DNA of 64,000 nucleotides, taken from the NCBI RefSeq assembly GCF_003086795.1, contig NZ_CP026003.1, positions 2,840,579-2,904,578 of the forward strand, read 5' to 3'. Source of the stretch: Stenotrophomonas sp. SAU14A_NAIMI4_5 (GTDB lineage Bacteria > Pseudomonadota > Gammaproteobacteria > Xanthomonadales > Xanthomonadaceae). The position numbers and the translations under genes were made by a program. Shown here piece after piece: positions 63,318 to 64,000 of this stretch. Positions within the stretch are counted from its first letter, which is position 1, and each line of letters begins with the position of its first letter. Below the pieces are notes generated by a model. The model was given only the letters and a program-made list of their open reading frames with translations, made no database searches and had not been told where the DNA came from.

Positions 63318-63435
63318 CGGCAGGACTTCCACTTCAGGTCGGACTGGCCGCGAATCTAGCAGCGCGCGCGTGCACGGTGGATGCAGGCGCGCGAGCCGGT
63401 GTGGCAAGCGTTCAGCCGCCACACCCGGGCCAGTC

Positions 63436-64000
63436 TCAGGCCCGTTCGTCCAGGTGGAACGCATCGGCATCGAGCATCGCCGGGAAGCGCGCGCGGTGCG
63501 CGGCCAGGGCCTCGGCCGAGATGGTGGTGGTGACCACCTGCTCGCGTTCGCGGATCTCCACCTGCGGCTGGCCGAGGAAGTCGATCACCGCGCTGTCGCC
63601 GGCGTAGTGCAGCTGGTTGCCGTCCACGCCGATGCGGTTGACCGCCGCAACGAAACACAGGTTCTCGATTGCCCGTGCGCGCAGCAGGGTCTTCCACGCG
63701 TAGGCACGCGCCGACGGCCAGTTGGCCACGAAGATCTGCAGGTCGAAATCCATCTGCCCTGCCCGCTCCACGTTGTAGCGGTTGCGGCAGAACACCGGGA
63801 AACGCAGGTCGTAGCAGACCTGCGGATTGATCCGCCAGCCCTTCCATTCCACGCTCAGGCGATCGCGGCCAGCGGCGTAACGCTCGTGCTCGCCGCCGTA
63901 ACGGAACAGGTGGCGCTTGTCGTAGTACTGCAGCGCGCCGTCCGGGGTGGCGAACAGCAGGCGGTTGTAGACGCCTTCGCCATCGCGCAGCTGCACGCTG
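63436..64000 (-). CDS. nitrilase-superfamily amidohydrolase, N-terminus cut by window edge
   Basis: Carbon-nitrogen hydrolase, 188 codons visible; the start lies beyond base 64000. Lys of the triad is in YDKRHLFRYGGE and the nucleophile Cys is in INPQVCYDLRFPVFCRN; the triad Glu would be in the missing part. The sequence FDLQIFVANWPSARAYAWKTLLRARAIEN is typical of omega-amidase/YafV-like enzymes, which hydrolyse 2-oxoglutaramate or 2-oxosuccinamate. That assignment is by resemblance. Confidence 0.88.
   Translation of the reverse strand, partial: SVQLRDGEGVYNRLLFATPDGALQYYDKRHLFRYGGEHERYAAGRDRLSVEWKGWRINPQVCYDLRFPVFCRNRYNVERAGQMDFDLQIFVANWPSARAYAWKTLLRARAIENLCFVAAVNRIGVDGNQLHYAGDSAVIDFLGQPQVEIREREQVVTTTISAEALAAHRARFPAMLDADAFHLDERA

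Overview
The window is a high-GC, gene-dense stretch of a Xanthomonadaceae chromosome. It most closely fits the Stenotrophomonas maltophilia group. The evidence is the protein repertoire (a 1.1-kb-scale RNase E scaffold tail, a 'transmembrane repetitive' protein, two large TonB-dependent receptors, an ECF41 sigma factor, a DUF6116-like small protein) and many intergenic palindromes that start with GTAG. The latter have the form of the SMAG/GTAG elements described in S. maltophilia. No rRNA, tRNA, CRISPR array, insertion sequence or prophage was seen, and the two window edges each cut a gene.

Layout. 1-13.2 kb, mostly minus strand: a truncated TonB-dependent receptor, dnaB, an FMN reductase, asparagine synthetase coupled to a fused E1 alpha/beta thiamine-dependent dehydrogenase, a GST, a GNAT, a glycine-zipper protein, then DUF6116-tatD (+) convergent with tcdA (-). 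13.2-19.7 kb: a membrane-anchored cytochrome c'-like protein, a glycine-zipper lipoprotein, cspA, DUF456, pldA-arsC, GST, a cysteine-rich lipoprotein and class I fumarase. 19.8-25.6 kb: an ECF41 sigma factor with its AhpD-like partner, an orphan 274-aa protein, an ABC exporter, fpr and glutathione peroxidase. 25.7-41.3 kb: peptidyl-dipeptidase, cfa, lipoproteins, a small ORF behind a sigma-54-type promoter, rhomboid, POT transporter, a degenerate EEP-fold protein, superoxide dismutase, a secreted RNase/barstar pair, nfuA with the repetitive membrane protein, a pterin dehydratase coupled to a TonB-like lipoprotein, zupT and rluC. 41.7-45 kb: rne.

45.1-58.3 kb is the most coherent accessory block and lies entirely on the minus strand. 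It holds a LacI regulator, a 1019-aa TonB-dependent receptor, then a six-gene, tightly overlapping operon: GH144-like lipoprotein, sugar-binding lipoprotein, two permeases, a discoidin-domain glycosidase-like protein and a secreted EEP phosphatase/nuclease. The order suggests outer-membrane import, periplasmic cleavage and ABC uptake of an oligosaccharide. A beta-1,2-glucan is my best guess from the GH144 call. The ABC ATPase is not in the locus. LacI-type palindromes lie before the regulator and before the operon. 58.4-64 kb carries yciI-bolA, scpA-scpB-rluB, a small secreted protein and a truncated nitrilase-family amidase.

The best leads are: two promoters of identical architecture (TGTCACG, 16 nt, CGTC), one before the ECF41 gene and one before its AhpD-like partner; a near-consensus sigma-54 promoter upstream of a 54-codon gene of unknown role; an EEP paralogue that has lost its catalytic residues; several genes whose -10 element sits about six bases before the ATG, implying leaderless mRNAs; and a GTAG repeat that supplies the stop codon of a GST gene. 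All calls come from reading the sequence; no database search was run.
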